64,000 nt of DNA from JACVRW01 sp963825345 (GTDB taxonomy: Bacteria > Actinomycetota > Thermoleophilia > Solirubrobacterales > Thermoleophilaceae), in the NCBI GenBank assembly GCA_963825345.1, contig CAWGSQ010000011.1, positions 310,001 to 374,000 on the forward strand, read 5' to 3'. Below are positions 49,980-59,318 of this stretch, in pieces. The translations under genes and the position numbers were made by a program. Numbering within the stretch: the first letter of the stretch is position 1; the number at the start of each line of letters is the position of its first letter. Below the pieces are notes generated by a model. That model did no database searches and was not told where the DNA came from. It saw only the letters and a list, made by a program, of their open reading frames with translations.

Positions 49980-51119
49980 GTGCGATTGATCCAGCTGGCC
50001 GGGTACGACGGCCCCTATCGTGGCTCGTTCGTGCCGATGCTCCGGTCGGCACTCACGACCGCGCGCCGACAGGGCTGGAGCACAGAGCTCGTGCTCCCCG
50101 CTCATACCCGCGACCGCGACTGGGTCAGGGACTTCGAATCGGACGGTATCGACATGCGCTTCGTGTCCACGACATCGCGGATGCGGCTCGTGCGTGAGCT
50201 CGCCACGATGGTCGCCGACGACGATGGGCCCACCGTCCTGCATACGTCGTTCACGAGCTTTGACACGGCAGCAGCGCTGGCGGGCAGGCGCCGTGAGGAC
50301 GTCGCGGTGTTCTGGCACATGCAGAGCCGGATAAACCGCGGCCCGGTGGTCACGGCGCGAAACATCGCGCGCTTCTCGGTGCTGGGCCGCACGGTGCAGC
50401 AGATCCTCTGCGTGGCCCCTGACGTGGCAGACGCGGTGCGCACCCGCGGTGCTCCTCGGGGAAAGGTGCAGGTCTGGCCGAACGCGATCGACCTGGACCG
50501 CTTTCCGGTCGTCGACGAGGACCGCCGCCGCTCCGCCCGTGCCTGGCTTGGCGTGCCACAGGAGAGCACGGTCCTTCTGCATTTCGGCTGGGACTGGGAC
50601 CGCAAGGGCGGCGACATCTTCACGGCCGCGGTCCAGAATTTGCACCGAACCAACCCCGAGGTGATCGGCATCACCGTCGGCGGTGGCGGCGAGGCGGAGG
50701 CCTGTCGCCACGAGTCCGGACTGAGCCCCGAGTCGCTGCGAGTGCTTAATCCGGTCGACGATGTCCAGGCGCTTCACGCGGCTGCGGACGTCTTCGTCAC
50801 GCCGAGCCGTGGCGAGGGCATGCCGTTCGCCATGGCGGAGGCGCTGGCGAGCGGAATCCCGGTCGTGGCCACCAGCATCCCTGGGCAGGAGGCATTGGCC
50901 GAGGGTCTGCGGGCCTGCGTTCTCACGTCACTCGAGCCTGCGGACGTAGCCGACGGCGTGCGTTCGCTGCTCGCACGCGATCCCGCGGCCGCCGCGGTCG
51001 ATGCGGAGGAGGCGCGCGCTCAGATCAGCGAGCGCCACAGCCTGCATGCATGGTCGGAGAGGCTGCTACGTCTCTATGAAGAGACGCTTGGACGGCCTTC
51101 GGCAAGCAAACGCTCGTAG
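49980..51119 (+). CDS. Glycosyltransferase family 4, paralog of 39610-40728
   Basis: 379 residues from the GTG at 49980. N-terminal 'VRLIQLAGYDGPYRGSFVPMLRSALTTARRQGW' and C-terminal 'STVLLHFGWDWDRKGGDIFTAAVQNL' match the paralog closely; the donor-site motif is 'TPSRGEGMPFAMAEALASGIPVVATSIPG'. The frame extends upstream to 49929, but that part overlaps the divergent gene. The 3' end overlaps the next convergent glycosyltransferase gene by 46 bases. Confidence 0.88.
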   Translation: MRLIQLAGYDGPYRGSFVPMLRSALTTARRQGWSTELVLPAHTRDRDWVRDFESDGIDMRFVSTTSRMRLVRELATMVADDDGPTVLHTSFTSFDTAAALAGRRREDVAVFWHMQSRINRGPVVTARNIARFSVLGRTVQQILCVAPDVADAVRTRGAPRGKVQVWPNAIDLDRFPVVDEDRRRSARAWLGVPQESTVLLHFGWDWDRKGGDIFTAAVQNLHRTNPEVIGITVGGGGEAEACRHESGLSPESLRVLNPVDDVQALHAAADVFVTPSRGEGMPFAMAEALASGIPVVATSIPGQEALAEGLRACVLTSLEPADVADGVRSLLARDPAAAAVDAEEARAQISERHSLHAWSERLLRLYEETLGRPSASKRS

Positions 51120-52210
51120 AGCTCCGCAAAGCGCTCGGCGGTTCGGTCCAGCGTGTACTCCGCCACACGCTCGCGTCCGGCCCGCACCGCCTCCGCCGCA
51201 CGTTCCGGACTCTCGAGCAACAACTCGATGGCGTCCGCGAGCGCCGCCGGGTCGCGTGGATCCACGAGCAGCCCGGCTGCGCCGTCCAGAATGTCCGGCA
51301 GTGCGCCCACCCGGGTCGCAACCAGCGGAACGCCGTGTGCCATCGCCTCGAAGGCGAACAGCGGCATTCCCTCGAAGTCGGAGCTCATCGCCGCCACGTC
51401 GAAGCCATCGAGCAATGTCGACACGTCCTGCCGGACCCCGAGGAAGTGCGTCCTGACGGCGAGCTCGGGTCGCGCGGAGGCGAGTCGCTCCAGCTCCATA
51501 CGCGCCGGGCCGTCTCCGGCGATCACGAGCTGAACTGCGGGCACGCGCGAGGCGAGCGTCGCCACCGCCTCCAGGAGCACATCTAGCGCCTTCTGCGGAC
51601 GCAGCTGCGCGATCGTTCCGACCAGCTTCGCGTCCGCCGGGAGCCCGAGCTCTGCTCGCAGGTCGCCGCGAGTGCCGTCGCTGCGAGGGATATAGGCCGT
51701 AGGGATCATCACCGCCTTCTGCGGAGGTACGTGTTCCAGCTCGACCATCCGCTCTCTGTCCAGATTCGACACGGCGATGAAGCGGGTCGCCAGCCGCCCG
51801 ATGAAGCGCCCGTCCACGAGCTTTCGAAGTGGCTGCCCCTCGTAGGACCAGGTGTGTTCGTGCGCCAGGACGACGGGCACCCGTGCCAGCCGGCCCCAGA
51901 GGACGCCCCAGGCATTGGAGCCGAACATGTGAGCGTGCAGCACATCGATTCGGGCCTCGCGCAGATAGCGAAAGAGCTTCCGGAACGCCACCACATCGCG
52001 GCTGCTACTCCGCCCCAGCGCAAACACGTCCACACCCGAGCTTCGAAGCTGCTCCACCAGCGGCCCGCTCGCGGTGCGGGTCGCGCAGAGGCTCACCTCG
52101 AAACGGTCGCGCGGCAGGGCGCCCGCCAGCCCGGCGGCGAACCGCTCCGCCCCGGTTGCGTTTTCGTCCAGCACGTCCAGCAGCTGGAGGACGCGGATGC
52201 GGTCAGGCAT
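51074..52210 (-). CDS. Glycosyltransferase family 4
   Basis: 378 residues of GT-B fold. 'VLQLLDVLDENATGAERFAAGLAGALP' opens the acceptor domain with 'DVLHAHMFGSNAWGVLWGRLARVPVVLAHEHTW', and the donor domain shows 'LVGTIAQLRPQKALDVLLEAVA' and 'SSDFEGMPLFAFEAMAHGVPLVATRVGALPD'. The ATG overlaps the upstream polymerase stop by eight bases. With that gene and the Wzz/kinase gene it makes a three-gene minus-strand operon for chain assembly. Confidence 0.9.
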   Translation of the reverse strand: MPDRIRVLQLLDVLDENATGAERFAAGLAGALPRDRFEVSLCATRTASGPLVEQLRSSGVDVFALGRSSSRDVVAFRKLFRYLREARIDVLHAHMFGSNAWGVLWGRLARVPVVLAHEHTWSYEGQPLRKLVDGRFIGRLATRFIAVSNLDRERMVELEHVPPQKAVMIPTAYIPRSDGTRGDLRAELGLPADAKLVGTIAQLRPQKALDVLLEAVATLASRVPAVQLVIAGDGPARMELERLASARPELAVRTHFLGVRQDVSTLLDGFDVAAMSSDFEGMPLFAFEAMAHGVPLVATRVGALPDILDGAAGLLVDPRDPAALADAIELLLESPERAAEAVRAGRERVAEYTLDRTAERFAELYERLLAEGRPSVSS

Positions 52211-53570
52211 TCTCGCGAGCGGACTGCGCCACCTGGAGCATCGCGGGTCCAAGCGCAAGGAGAATCCAGAGCTGCTTGCTGAACTGCCCCGAGATGAAGA
52301 AGTTTGCGGCGAACGTCCCCACCAGGGCCACGCACAATCCTCTCGCAAGCAGCTCCATCTGCATGTCGCCCGCGCGCAGGAAGCCGTGCGCGGCTCGAAT
52401 GGTGGACACGAGGGAGAACAGGAGCACCGCGACGAACGCGACCAACCCCGGGATGCCGACCTCCGCCAGCACCTCGAGGTACACGTTATGGGCCACCTTC
52501 GGGTCGTCCACGATGAACTCGTCGCGGCGAATCGCGCCCGGAGCGAGCAGGTAGTGGATCGAGGACGTCGAGAAGTTTCCAATGCCCACCCCCTGCACCG
52601 GGTTCGCCTCGACCATCCGCCAGCCGACCGTCCAAATGTCGGAGCGCCCGGTTCCGCCATCGGCCACCGAGATGCGCTCCCGCTGGTCCGCCGACGCGTA
52701 GAACGTGAAATAGCCAACGGCCAGGACGCTCACCGACACGAGCAGCAGCACGGCCGGCGTTCGCCAGCGCCCCGCAACGAGGACCGTCGCGATCAGCGCA
52801 ACGGCGAGCGCGGTCAGGCCGGTGCGCGAGAGACTCAGGAAAACGCTGAAGGCGCAGAACCCGACCACAGCGAGGGCCAGCAGCCGGACCCCGGGATGGC
52901 GCTTCCAGCCCACCGCAAACGCCGCCGCGAGCGGCAGCGCGGCAACCATGACCGTCGCGAGCTGGTTGGGATCGATGCCGGCGCCGCCGAGCCGCGTGAC
53001 GTCCTCGGCCGACTCCGGCGGGGCGGGAAACGCGAGGCCGTATAAGGCCGAGATCATGGCCCCGACGAGGAAGGCCGTCAAAACCCAGATCACATGACGG
53101 CGCGTGCGCACGGCCGTGAAGGCGATCAGGAACAGCGTCACCTGCAGCACCCAGCGATACAGGGCCGCGAGCGCGCCTCCGGGGTAGTCGGCCCAAAGCA
53201 CACTCACGGCCATCCAGGCCAACAGCCCAACCAGGACATATCCGAACGCCGGATGCGCCGTGAAGAAGTCGCTCTTGGTGTCTGAGTTGGTCGCGAGGTT
53301 CGCGAGCCAGGAGAGCGCGAGCAGGAGACCGGCCGCCTTGGTAAAGGTGAGCGCCGCGCCGCCGAGCGGCAGGACGTCGACAAACGCCAGGACCGCGAAC
53401 AGCGTCACGCCGACCGCAAGATCCGCGATCACGATCGCGGTGAACGCCACCGACAGGGCGGCCACCACGGCCAGCTTCGCGTCGATGCCCGCGAGCAGGC
53501 CGAACATTGCCGCCGCGGCGAGGAGCGCGACCTGGGCGCTCAGCAGCGGAAGGCGCGCCCGGAGAGTCAT
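52203..53570 (-). CDS. O-antigen ligase/polymerase family membrane protein
   Basis: 455 residues with about 11-12 membrane helices. A large extracytoplasmic loop near 290-360 has the Wzy/WaaL pattern 'DIWTVGWRMVEANPVQGVGIGNFSTSSIHYL' and 'VAHNVYLEVLAEVGIPGLVAF'. It should polymerise repeat units or ligate them to an acceptor. It is the second such protein here (the first is at 35584), but without TPR repeats. It is followed by a glycosyltransferase and preceded, eight bases upstream, by the Wzz/kinase gene. Confidence 0.88.
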   Translation of the reverse strand: MTLRARLPLLSAQVALLAAAAMFGLLAGIDAKLAVVAALSVAFTAIVIADLAVGVTLFAVLAFVDVLPLGGAALTFTKAAGLLLALSWLANLATNSDTKSDFFTAHPAFGYVLVGLLAWMAVSVLWADYPGGALAALYRWVLQVTLFLIAFTAVRTRRHVIWVLTAFLVGAMISALYGLAFPAPPESAEDVTRLGGAGIDPNQLATVMVAALPLAAAFAVGWKRHPGVRLLALAVVGFCAFSVFLSLSRTGLTALAVALIATVLVAGRWRTPAVLLLVSVSVLAVGYFTFYASADQRERISVADGGTGRSDIWTVGWRMVEANPVQGVGIGNFSTSSIHYLLAPGAIRRDEFIVDDPKVAHNVYLEVLAEVGIPGLVAFVAVLLFSLVSTIRAAHGFLRAGDMQMELLARGLCVALVGTFAANFFISGQFSKQLWILLALGPAMLQVAQSARENA

Positions 53571-53578
53571 CTGGGCAG

Positions 53579-55240
53579 CTACCCCGTTCGGGTCGGTTCG
53601 CCGGCCCCGGTGTCGTAGATCTCAGGCGCGCCCGGGGGCGGGACTGCTTCGATCACCCCGCGTCGGCTGGACAGGTAGTAGCTGCTCTCGTCGGAGTGGC
53701 CGACGCCCACGACGGCGAAGCCCGTGGGGCGGATTCCGTTTTGGGCGAGCAGGTCCCCGAGGCGCGCAAGCCGGCTCAGGTTGGTGGTGCCGATGCGGAC
53801 CACGAGCACCACGTCGTCCACCTGCTGGGCGAGCGGAAGGGCGTCGATCACCTCGGTGAGCGGTGGGGAGTCCACGATCACGAAGTCCGCGATCCGCTTG
53901 GCTTCCTCGAGCAGGGCCGCAGCGGTGGGAAGCGACAGCACCTCGGCGAGCCATGGATCCGCCTCGTGCACGAGCAGCAGCTGGAGATGGTCGCCGAAGG
54001 CCTCAGTGGACGTAAGCGCCTTGTCGAGGGGCACGTGGCCGAGCAGCACCTGACTGATCCCGACCCGTGGGCGAACGCCGAGCGTCTCGCCGATCGTGGG
54101 GCGGCGGAAATCCGCCTCGAGCAGGATGACCCTGTAGCCCGCAAGCGCCAGGGAAGCAGCCAGATTGATTGCCGTGGTGGTCTTGCCCTCCGAGGGCGAC
54201 GCGCCCGTGATCAACACCGAGCGCCCACCGCGGTCGGGTCCGCGCGAGGCGTCGAGCATCGCCCGCAGCGTCCGGAACGCCTCCTGGGTCACCGGTGACA
54301 GCTGCCCAGGTGAGAGCGCGCGACGGCGCCTACCGCCGAGCCTTCCGCCCTCTCGCACGCTGGTCCGGGCCTTGCGTTCACGCGGAATGCGGGCCAGGAC
54401 CGGCAGCCGGTAGCGCTCGTGAAGCTGGTCCTCTCGGCGCAGCCTCGGGTCGATCGCGTGCAGGGCGAACGCACCGCCGATCCCCAGGACGAGGCCCACG
54501 AGGAATCCCGCCATGATGCTGAAGACCGGCCGTGGAGCAGACGGGGAGCTCGGGATCGCGGCGGGCGTTTCCAGCCTGATCGTCGGATCGTCCTGCGCCC
54601 GCAGGGCCTCGAGCCGCGAGAGCTGGTCGGACAACGAGCCCGGGCCCGTAACGCCCTCCGCGCCCGGGTTCGCTTCGATCTGGTCGCGCAGGCGGGTGAT
54701 CGCGCGGTCGAGCTGCACGTGAAGCTGGTCGGTCCGATCCTCGACCAGCGCTCGACCGAAGCCGTTCGCGATGTCTCGCGCGAGCCTCGGCGAGTCCGCC
54801 TCCGCCGTGATCGAGACGATGTTGCTCTGTGCCACCGGCGCTGCCTGCACCGCATCCAGCAGCTCCTGCGGGCGCATGTCGAGATTCAGCTCGTCGCGCA
54901 CTCGTGCCGCCACGTCGCGGGTGGTCACGAGCCGCGCCACGGTCTCGACGTCGCGCGTGGGGTCATTCGACTCGCGTATGACGCTCAGGCCTGTGGGAAC
55001 GTCGTCACTCCCGGTGAGCGGGGTCACGAGCAGATCGGCGTCCGCCTTGTAGGTCTTATCGGTGACGGCAACGTACGCGGCTGCGACGAACACGCAGACC
55101 GCCACCGTCGCGATGATCATCCGGTAGCGCTCGCGGATCACAGCCGCGTAACGGCGAAGCCCCTGCTGCTCCAGCATCGGCGCGCGCCATCCGCTCAGGT
55201 CCGCGTCAGAGCGGGATTGGGCATTCATAGGTGGGGACAT
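53579..55240 (-). CDS. Wzz chain-length regulator fused to tyrosine kinase
   Basis: 553 residues. The Wzz domain spans two membrane helices (about 41-60 and 240-262) with an extracytoplasmic helical region between them. The cytoplasmic BY-kinase domain has Walker A GASPSEGKTT (346-355), Walker A' LLEADFRRP (373-381) and Walker B FVIVDSPP (453-460). It controls chain length and export of the polymer. The C-terminal tail has only Tyr521, Tyr522 and Tyr542 rather than the usual tyrosine cluster. It starts at ATG 55240; another ATG is four codons on. The gene is divergent from the phosphoglycosyl transferase. Confidence 0.9.
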   Translation of the reverse strand: MSPPMNAQSRSDADLSGWRAPMLEQQGLRRYAAVIRERYRMIIATVAVCVFVAAAYVAVTDKTYKADADLLVTPLTGSDDVPTGLSVIRESNDPTRDVETVARLVTTRDVAARVRDELNLDMRPQELLDAVQAAPVAQSNIVSITAEADSPRLARDIANGFGRALVEDRTDQLHVQLDRAITRLRDQIEANPGAEGVTGPGSLSDQLSRLEALRAQDDPTIRLETPAAIPSSPSAPRPVFSIMAGFLVGLVLGIGGAFALHAIDPRLRREDQLHERYRLPVLARIPRERKARTSVREGGRLGGRRRRALSPGQLSPVTQEAFRTLRAMLDASRGPDRGGRSVLITGASPSEGKTTTAINLAASLALAGYRVILLEADFRRPTIGETLGVRPRVGISQVLLGHVPLDKALTSTEAFGDHLQLLLVHEADPWLAEVLSLPTAAALLEEAKRIADFVIVDSPPLTEVIDALPLAQQVDDVVLVVRIGTTNLSRLARLGDLLAQNGIRPTGFAVVGVGHSDESSYYLSSRRGVIEAVPPPGAPEIYDTGAGEPTRTG

Positions 55241-55379
55241 CGAGGTGGCACCTACTATTGCAGTTGTTTCGCTTCGCGACTAACTATGACCGAGCCCATG
55301 CCGATACTTTGGAGAGTCGTTCGTTTTTACGGGACGACACCTCCAATGGGCAGCAGCCGGACAAGCGACGGTTCCTAGC

Positions 55380-56948
55380 GTGACGAATTCGGCGAACGTG
55401 CTCGACGTCCTTTTCGTCGCGGTACCCGCACTCGTTCTCGCCGTGTTGGCCGTGGCCTTTCTGGACGTCGGCTTTGCCCGTCGTCGCCAGCACCTGCGTG
55501 CGGCCGCGCTCGGCGAGCCCAGGGAGCCGCAGTCGCTCGGTGCACGCCAGGCGCAGGAGCTTTACGAGCACGCGCTCTTCGGTATCGCCCCCGCCGTCGT
55601 GGCGAGCGCCATCACCGCCAGTCGCCATGACGACGTGGGCCTTGGCGTGTACGTCCTGGCGATCATGGTCACAACACGGGTGATTCTCTGGCCAGGCCGT
55701 TCGCCGCTCCACCTCATGCCTGTGGTGCGCTCCGTTCTCTACTTCCTCGCGCCGGCACTCGGAATAGCGGTGGCGATCTCACCGGGCCTGTTCGTGGACT
55801 GGCCACTCACTCTCGAGACGATGCTGCCGGCCCTGTTCGGGGCATGGCTGATCACGCTGCTCGGTGTCCTGCTCGACCGTCGGTTCGATGCCCAGAGGCC
55901 GGTTCGGCTGGCGGTCATCGGCGGCCGTGACCTCGCCAGGAAGCTCGCGCTCGAGCTGGAGGAAAGTCACATCCGCGGCTTCAGCGTGATCGGCTTCATC
56001 GCCCCCGGCCCAATCGCACATTCCAGCGAGGACGGCTCCCAGCCCTGGCTCGGAGACCTCTCGGACGTGCGCACCGTGGTCAAGGACCTCAACATCGACC
56101 TGCTCGCCGTTGGCCCGGAAAATCCGCGCCTTCACCTCTTCGAGCACACCGCCAGGGAGCTGCTCGACCTGCCGGTGCGGATGGTCGAGGCGAGCGCCCT
56201 CTATGAGGACGTCCTCGGCCACGTCCCGATCGGGCAGATCAACTCAGCCTGGTTCCAGGCGATCATGCATCCGCGCCATTCGCCCGCCTCCCCGGTGTCA
56301 AAGCGGGCGCTTGACCTACTGATCACAGTGCCGCTGTCCGTGATCCTCATGTGGTGGATCCCGATCATCGCCCTTGCAATCTGGCTCGGCGATCGCGGGC
56401 CCGTTTTCTACCGGCAGCGCCGTGTGGGCGAGTTCGGCGAGGAGTTCGAGATCCTCAAGTTCAGGACCATGCGCGTCGACGCACCCGAGCCGTCGGAGAG
56501 CGTCCCGAGGGAGAGCCTCATGACGGGCGTTGGCCGGGTGCTCCGTCGGACGCACCTCGACGAGCTCCCGCAGCTCGTCAACGTCCTACGCGGTGAGATG
56601 ACCCTTGTCGGGCCGCGCCCCGAGCAACCTGCCCTCGTCGAGCGCCTGGCCGCGGTCGTTCCGTACTACGACCGGCGCTCGCTGATCAAGCCCGGCCTCA
56701 CCGGGTGGGCGCAGGTCCGATGCGGCTACGCGGGGTCGGCGGTCGGAACCGCGTGGAAGATCTGCCACGACCTCTACTACCTCAAGCACCGGTCGCTGGT
56801 GTTCGACCTGCTGATCGTGGTGCAGACGCTGGGCCTCTTCTCACGGGCCGACATCGAGCTGCCCACTCCGGACCTGGACTTCATCCTCGGGCAGACGACT
56901 GTTGCCGGCGAGCGGCCGACGTCGCCCACCGAGGCCATCTACTCGTAA
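55380..56948 (+). CDS. Polyprenyl-phosphate glycosyl-1-phosphate transferase (WcaJ/WbaP-like)
   Basis: 522 residues. About four membrane helices in the first 160 residues, a Rossmann-like middle domain ('LAVIGGRDLARKLALELEESHIRGFSVIGFIAP') and the C-terminal phosphoglycosyl transferase domain: 'SKRALDLLITVPLSVILMWWIPIIALAIWLGDRGPVFYRQRRVGEFGEEFEILKFRTM', 'RTHLDELPQLVNVLRGEMTLVGPRPEQP'. It starts repeat-unit synthesis by moving a sugar-phosphate to undecaprenyl phosphate. The 139 bases to the divergent Wzz/kinase gene hold the control region of both operons. Confidence 0.92.
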   Translation: MTNSANVLDVLFVAVPALVLAVLAVAFLDVGFARRRQHLRAAALGEPREPQSLGARQAQELYEHALFGIAPAVVASAITASRHDDVGLGVYVLAIMVTTRVILWPGRSPLHLMPVVRSVLYFLAPALGIAVAISPGLFVDWPLTLETMLPALFGAWLITLLGVLLDRRFDAQRPVRLAVIGGRDLARKLALELEESHIRGFSVIGFIAPGPIAHSSEDGSQPWLGDLSDVRTVVKDLNIDLLAVGPENPRLHLFEHTARELLDLPVRMVEASALYEDVLGHVPIGQINSAWFQAIMHPRHSPASPVSKRALDLLITVPLSVILMWWIPIIALAIWLGDRGPVFYRQRRVGEFGEEFEILKFRTMRVDAPEPSESVPRESLMTGVGRVLRRTHLDELPQLVNVLRGEMTLVGPRPEQPALVERLAAVVPYYDRRSLIKPGLTGWAQVRCGYAGSAVGTAWKICHDLYYLKHRSLVFDLLIVVQTLGLFSRADIELPTPDLDFILGQTTVAGERPTSPTEAIYS

Positions 56949-56960
56949 GCGCCGCCGTCG

Positions 56961-58103
56961 GTGCGCCTCGCGGTATACACGGACTACTCCTACGGGCGCG
57001 CAGACGGCCGCCTCTTCGCCCAGCGCGCTTTCGTGCTCTTCCTGGGTGAGTTGGCGAAGTCGTTCGAGCAGGTGATCGTTCCCGGGCGACTCGACCCTGA
57101 GCTGGGACGCTCTCACTACGCGGTCTCCCCGAAGATCGAGTTCGTCCCGCTGCCGTACTACCGCAGCGTCCACAGGCCGTTCGAGGCCGCCGGGGCGATG
57201 CTGCGGTCGCTGGCGAGCTTCTGGCGGCTCCTCGGTCACGTGGACGTCGTGTGGCTGCTCGGACCCCATCCGCTGTGCGTGGCTTTCGCGCTGCTCGCGG
57301 CGATCCGGCGCAAACGAGTCGTGCTCGGGGTGCGCCAGAACACCCCTCGCTACATCCGTGTGCGCCACCCCGGCCGGCGCTGGCTGCATTCGGTGGCGGA
57401 CGCGCTCGACGCGGCCTACCGCCTCATGGCGAAGCACTGCCGGACCGTGGTGGTCGGGCCGGAGCTGGCCGAGCGCTACTCGGGCGCGCCTGAGCTGCTC
57501 GAGATCTCGGTGTCGCTGGTCGGGGAGGGCGACCTCGTGACGGTCGAGCAGGCGGCCGCGCGGCCGTACGACGGCGAGCTGCGTGCGCTCAGCGTCGGGC
57601 GGCTCGAGACGGAGAAGAACCCACTGCTGCTTGCCGACATCCTTGCCCTCCTTGCCGAAGCCGACCCGCGCTGGCGGCTTGTGGTCTGCGGCGAGGGCGA
57701 TGTCGAAGAGCAGCTGCGGGCGCGACTCGATTCACTCGGCGTCGCCGACAGAGCGGAGCTCATCGGCTACATGCCATGGGACGGCGGGCTGCTCGACCTC
57801 TACCGCGACAGCCACGCCCTGCTCCACGTGTCGTGGACCGAGGGCGTGCCGCAGGTGCTCTTCGAGGCCTTCGCATCCGGTCTGCCCGTTGTCGCCACCG
57901 CCGTTGGCGGCGTCAGGGGCGCCGTCGAGTCGGACGCAGTGCTGATTCCGCCAGGAGACGCTTCGGCGGCTGCTGCGGCCCTTCGGCGCGTGGCCTCCGA
58001 TCCCGACCTTCGCGAGCGGCTTGTGGCCGGTGGTCTCGACAGAGTGCGGGGGCGGACGCTCGAGCTGGAAGCACGCCGCGTTGCTCAGTTCATCGCCGGC
58101 TAG
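56961..58103 (+). CDS. Glycosyltransferase family 4
   Basis: 380 residues. It opens 'RLAVYTDYSYGRADGRLFAQRAFVLFLGELAKSF', and the C-terminal half has 'ALSVGRLETEKNPLLLADILALLAEADPRWRLVVCGEGD' and 'HVSWTEGVPQVLFEAFASGLPVVATAVGGVRG'. The GTG start is 12 bases after the phosphoglycosyl transferase stop, so it is probably the second step on the lipid carrier. It overlaps the convergent MaoC gene by four bases and marks the right end of the glycan region. Confidence 0.9.
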   Translation: MRLAVYTDYSYGRADGRLFAQRAFVLFLGELAKSFEQVIVPGRLDPELGRSHYAVSPKIEFVPLPYYRSVHRPFEAAGAMLRSLASFWRLLGHVDVVWLLGPHPLCVAFALLAAIRRKRVVLGVRQNTPRYIRVRHPGRRWLHSVADALDAAYRLMAKHCRTVVVGPELAERYSGAPELLEISVSLVGEGDLVTVEQAAARPYDGELRALSVGRLETEKNPLLLADILALLAEADPRWRLVVCGEGDVEEQLRARLDSLGVADRAELIGYMPWDGGLLDLYRDSHALLHVSWTEGVPQVLFEAFASGLPVVATAVGGVRGAVESDAVLIPPGDASAAAAALRRVASDPDLRERLVAGGLDRVRGRTLELEARRVAQFIAG

Positions 58104-58609
58104 CGACGCGGGACGAGCACGGCGCGCTTGAACTCGGCCACGAGCGTGCCGTCCTGCTTGTGCACGCGCGTGTGGACCTTGACTATGCCGCGGTCCGGCT
58201 TCGACTCCGACGGCCTCACCTCGAGCACCTCCGACTCCGCGAACAGCGTGTCGCCGTGGAAGACCGGCGCGGGGTGCGACAGCTCCTCCGTCGCGAGGTT
58301 TGCGATTGCCTTGCCGGACACGTCGGCCACCGACATGCCGAGGGCGAGCGAGTAGACGAGCGGCCCGACGACTACGTTGCGGCCCTGCTGCGATTCCGCG
58401 GCGTACACGTCATTGATGTGCAGCGGATGGTGGTTCATCGTCAGGAGGCAGAACAGGTGGTCGTCGGCCTCGGTCACGGTCTTGGCCGGCCAGTGCTCGT
58501 ACACGGCACCCACCTCGAAGTCCTCGAGGTAGCGGCCATAGGGCCGGGCGCCGGATGCCTCCCGGTCGGCCTGCTTCGTCTTAAGTGATGAGGTCTCGGT
58601 CTCGCTCAT
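58100..58609 (-). CDS. MaoC-family hydratase (mesaconyl-CoA hydratase candidate)
   Basis: 169 residues from ATG 58609, with a hot-dog fold. 'RYLEDFEVGAVYEHWPAKTVTEADDHLFCLLTMNHHPLHIND' contains the conserved Asp and His of the R-hydratase active site, and 'GPLVYSLALGMSVADVSG' follows. The malyl-CoA lyase family gene 1.2 kb away makes mesaconyl-CoA hydratase of the ethylmalonyl-CoA pathway a good candidate, although those described are often longer. An alternative start at 58621 adds four residues. Confidence 0.8.
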   Translation of the reverse strand: MSETETSSLKTKQADREASGARPYGRYLEDFEVGAVYEHWPAKTVTEADDHLFCLLTMNHHPLHINDVYAAESQQGRNVVVGPLVYSLALGMSVADVSGKAIANLATEELSHPAPVFHGDTLFAESEVLEVRPSESKPDRGIVKVHTRVHKQDGTLVAEFKRAVLVPRR

Positions 58610-58622
58610 GGGGCGCGGCATG

Positions 58623-59270
58623 TTAGTGCGAGCTGGCCGCGATACGGCTCACCGCGGCCGCAAGCGCGACTGCCAGAAGCAGCGATCCGCCCATCTCGAG
58701 CAGCTCCTCGGGTATCGAGAGCGCGTAATACGGCAGCGAGTGAGTGACGTCGTCGATCTGACTGCTGCTCATCGATTCGTCGACCAGCGAAGGCGTGACC
58801 TCGCTGTACACGGCTGCCTCGAGCATCTGCGCCGCGACCCACGCGCCGAGCCCGGCGAAGATCATCCGCGATTCCAGGCCGCGACGCCCGAGGGAGCCGG
58901 TGACCCGCGAGATCGCCCAGCCGAACCCGATGGCGGCAGGCAGGTAGAGCACCTGCCAGTCGACGTCGGTGCGAATGTCCACGCGCTCGTGGATCGAGAG
59001 CAGCTCGTCCAGCGCAAGGAACCCGAGGGCGGCGACCAGCAAAAGTAGAGGCGTGCGGTCGATTCCGTCCTGCGCCCGGGCCAGGGCGAGCGCCATGGCC
59101 GCGGCGACCGCGAGCAGGCCGGCCGAGAAGAACGCCGGCACGGTGTACTCGCCATCGAGGTCGAACGCCTCCGGGGTCGCCCCGGCGGCATGGAGCACGC
59201 CGGCCAGACCCATCACGGCGATGCCTGCCACGCCAAAGGCGGCTATCCGCTTTTCACGGGCATGCGGCAT
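58623..59270 (-). CDS. Membrane protein of unknown function, six to seven helices
   Basis: 215 residues, beginning MPHAREKR. Hydrophobic segments at about 9-28, 45-65, 72-88, 103-120, 137-155 and 185-208 predict six helices. 'LGFLALDELLSIHERVDI' with its acidic residues recalls other uncharacterised actinobacterial membrane proteins. It lies 13 bases upstream of the MaoC gene on the same strand and may be co-transcribed. A longer frame to 60599 is a shadow of the lyase gene. Confidence 0.72.
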   Translation of the reverse strand: MPHAREKRIAAFGVAGIAVMGLAGVLHAAGATPEAFDLDGEYTVPAFFSAGLLAVAAAMALALARAQDGIDRTPLLLLVAALGFLALDELLSIHERVDIRTDVDWQVLYLPAAIGFGWAISRVTGSLGRRGLESRMIFAGLGAWVAAQMLEAAVYSEVTPSLVDESMSSSQIDDVTHSLPYYALSIPEELLEMGGSLLLAVALAAAVSRIAASSH

Positions 59271-59318
59271 CCGTCTGGTATCGGCGGCTGGCACGGCAGC
59301 CAATAGGATCACAACCCG

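Noticed and set aside
28051..58103. Recently acquired genomic island for the glycan region
   Set aside because: No integrase, tRNA end, direct repeats or visible shift in base composition marks its borders, and housekeeping pckG lies inside it.
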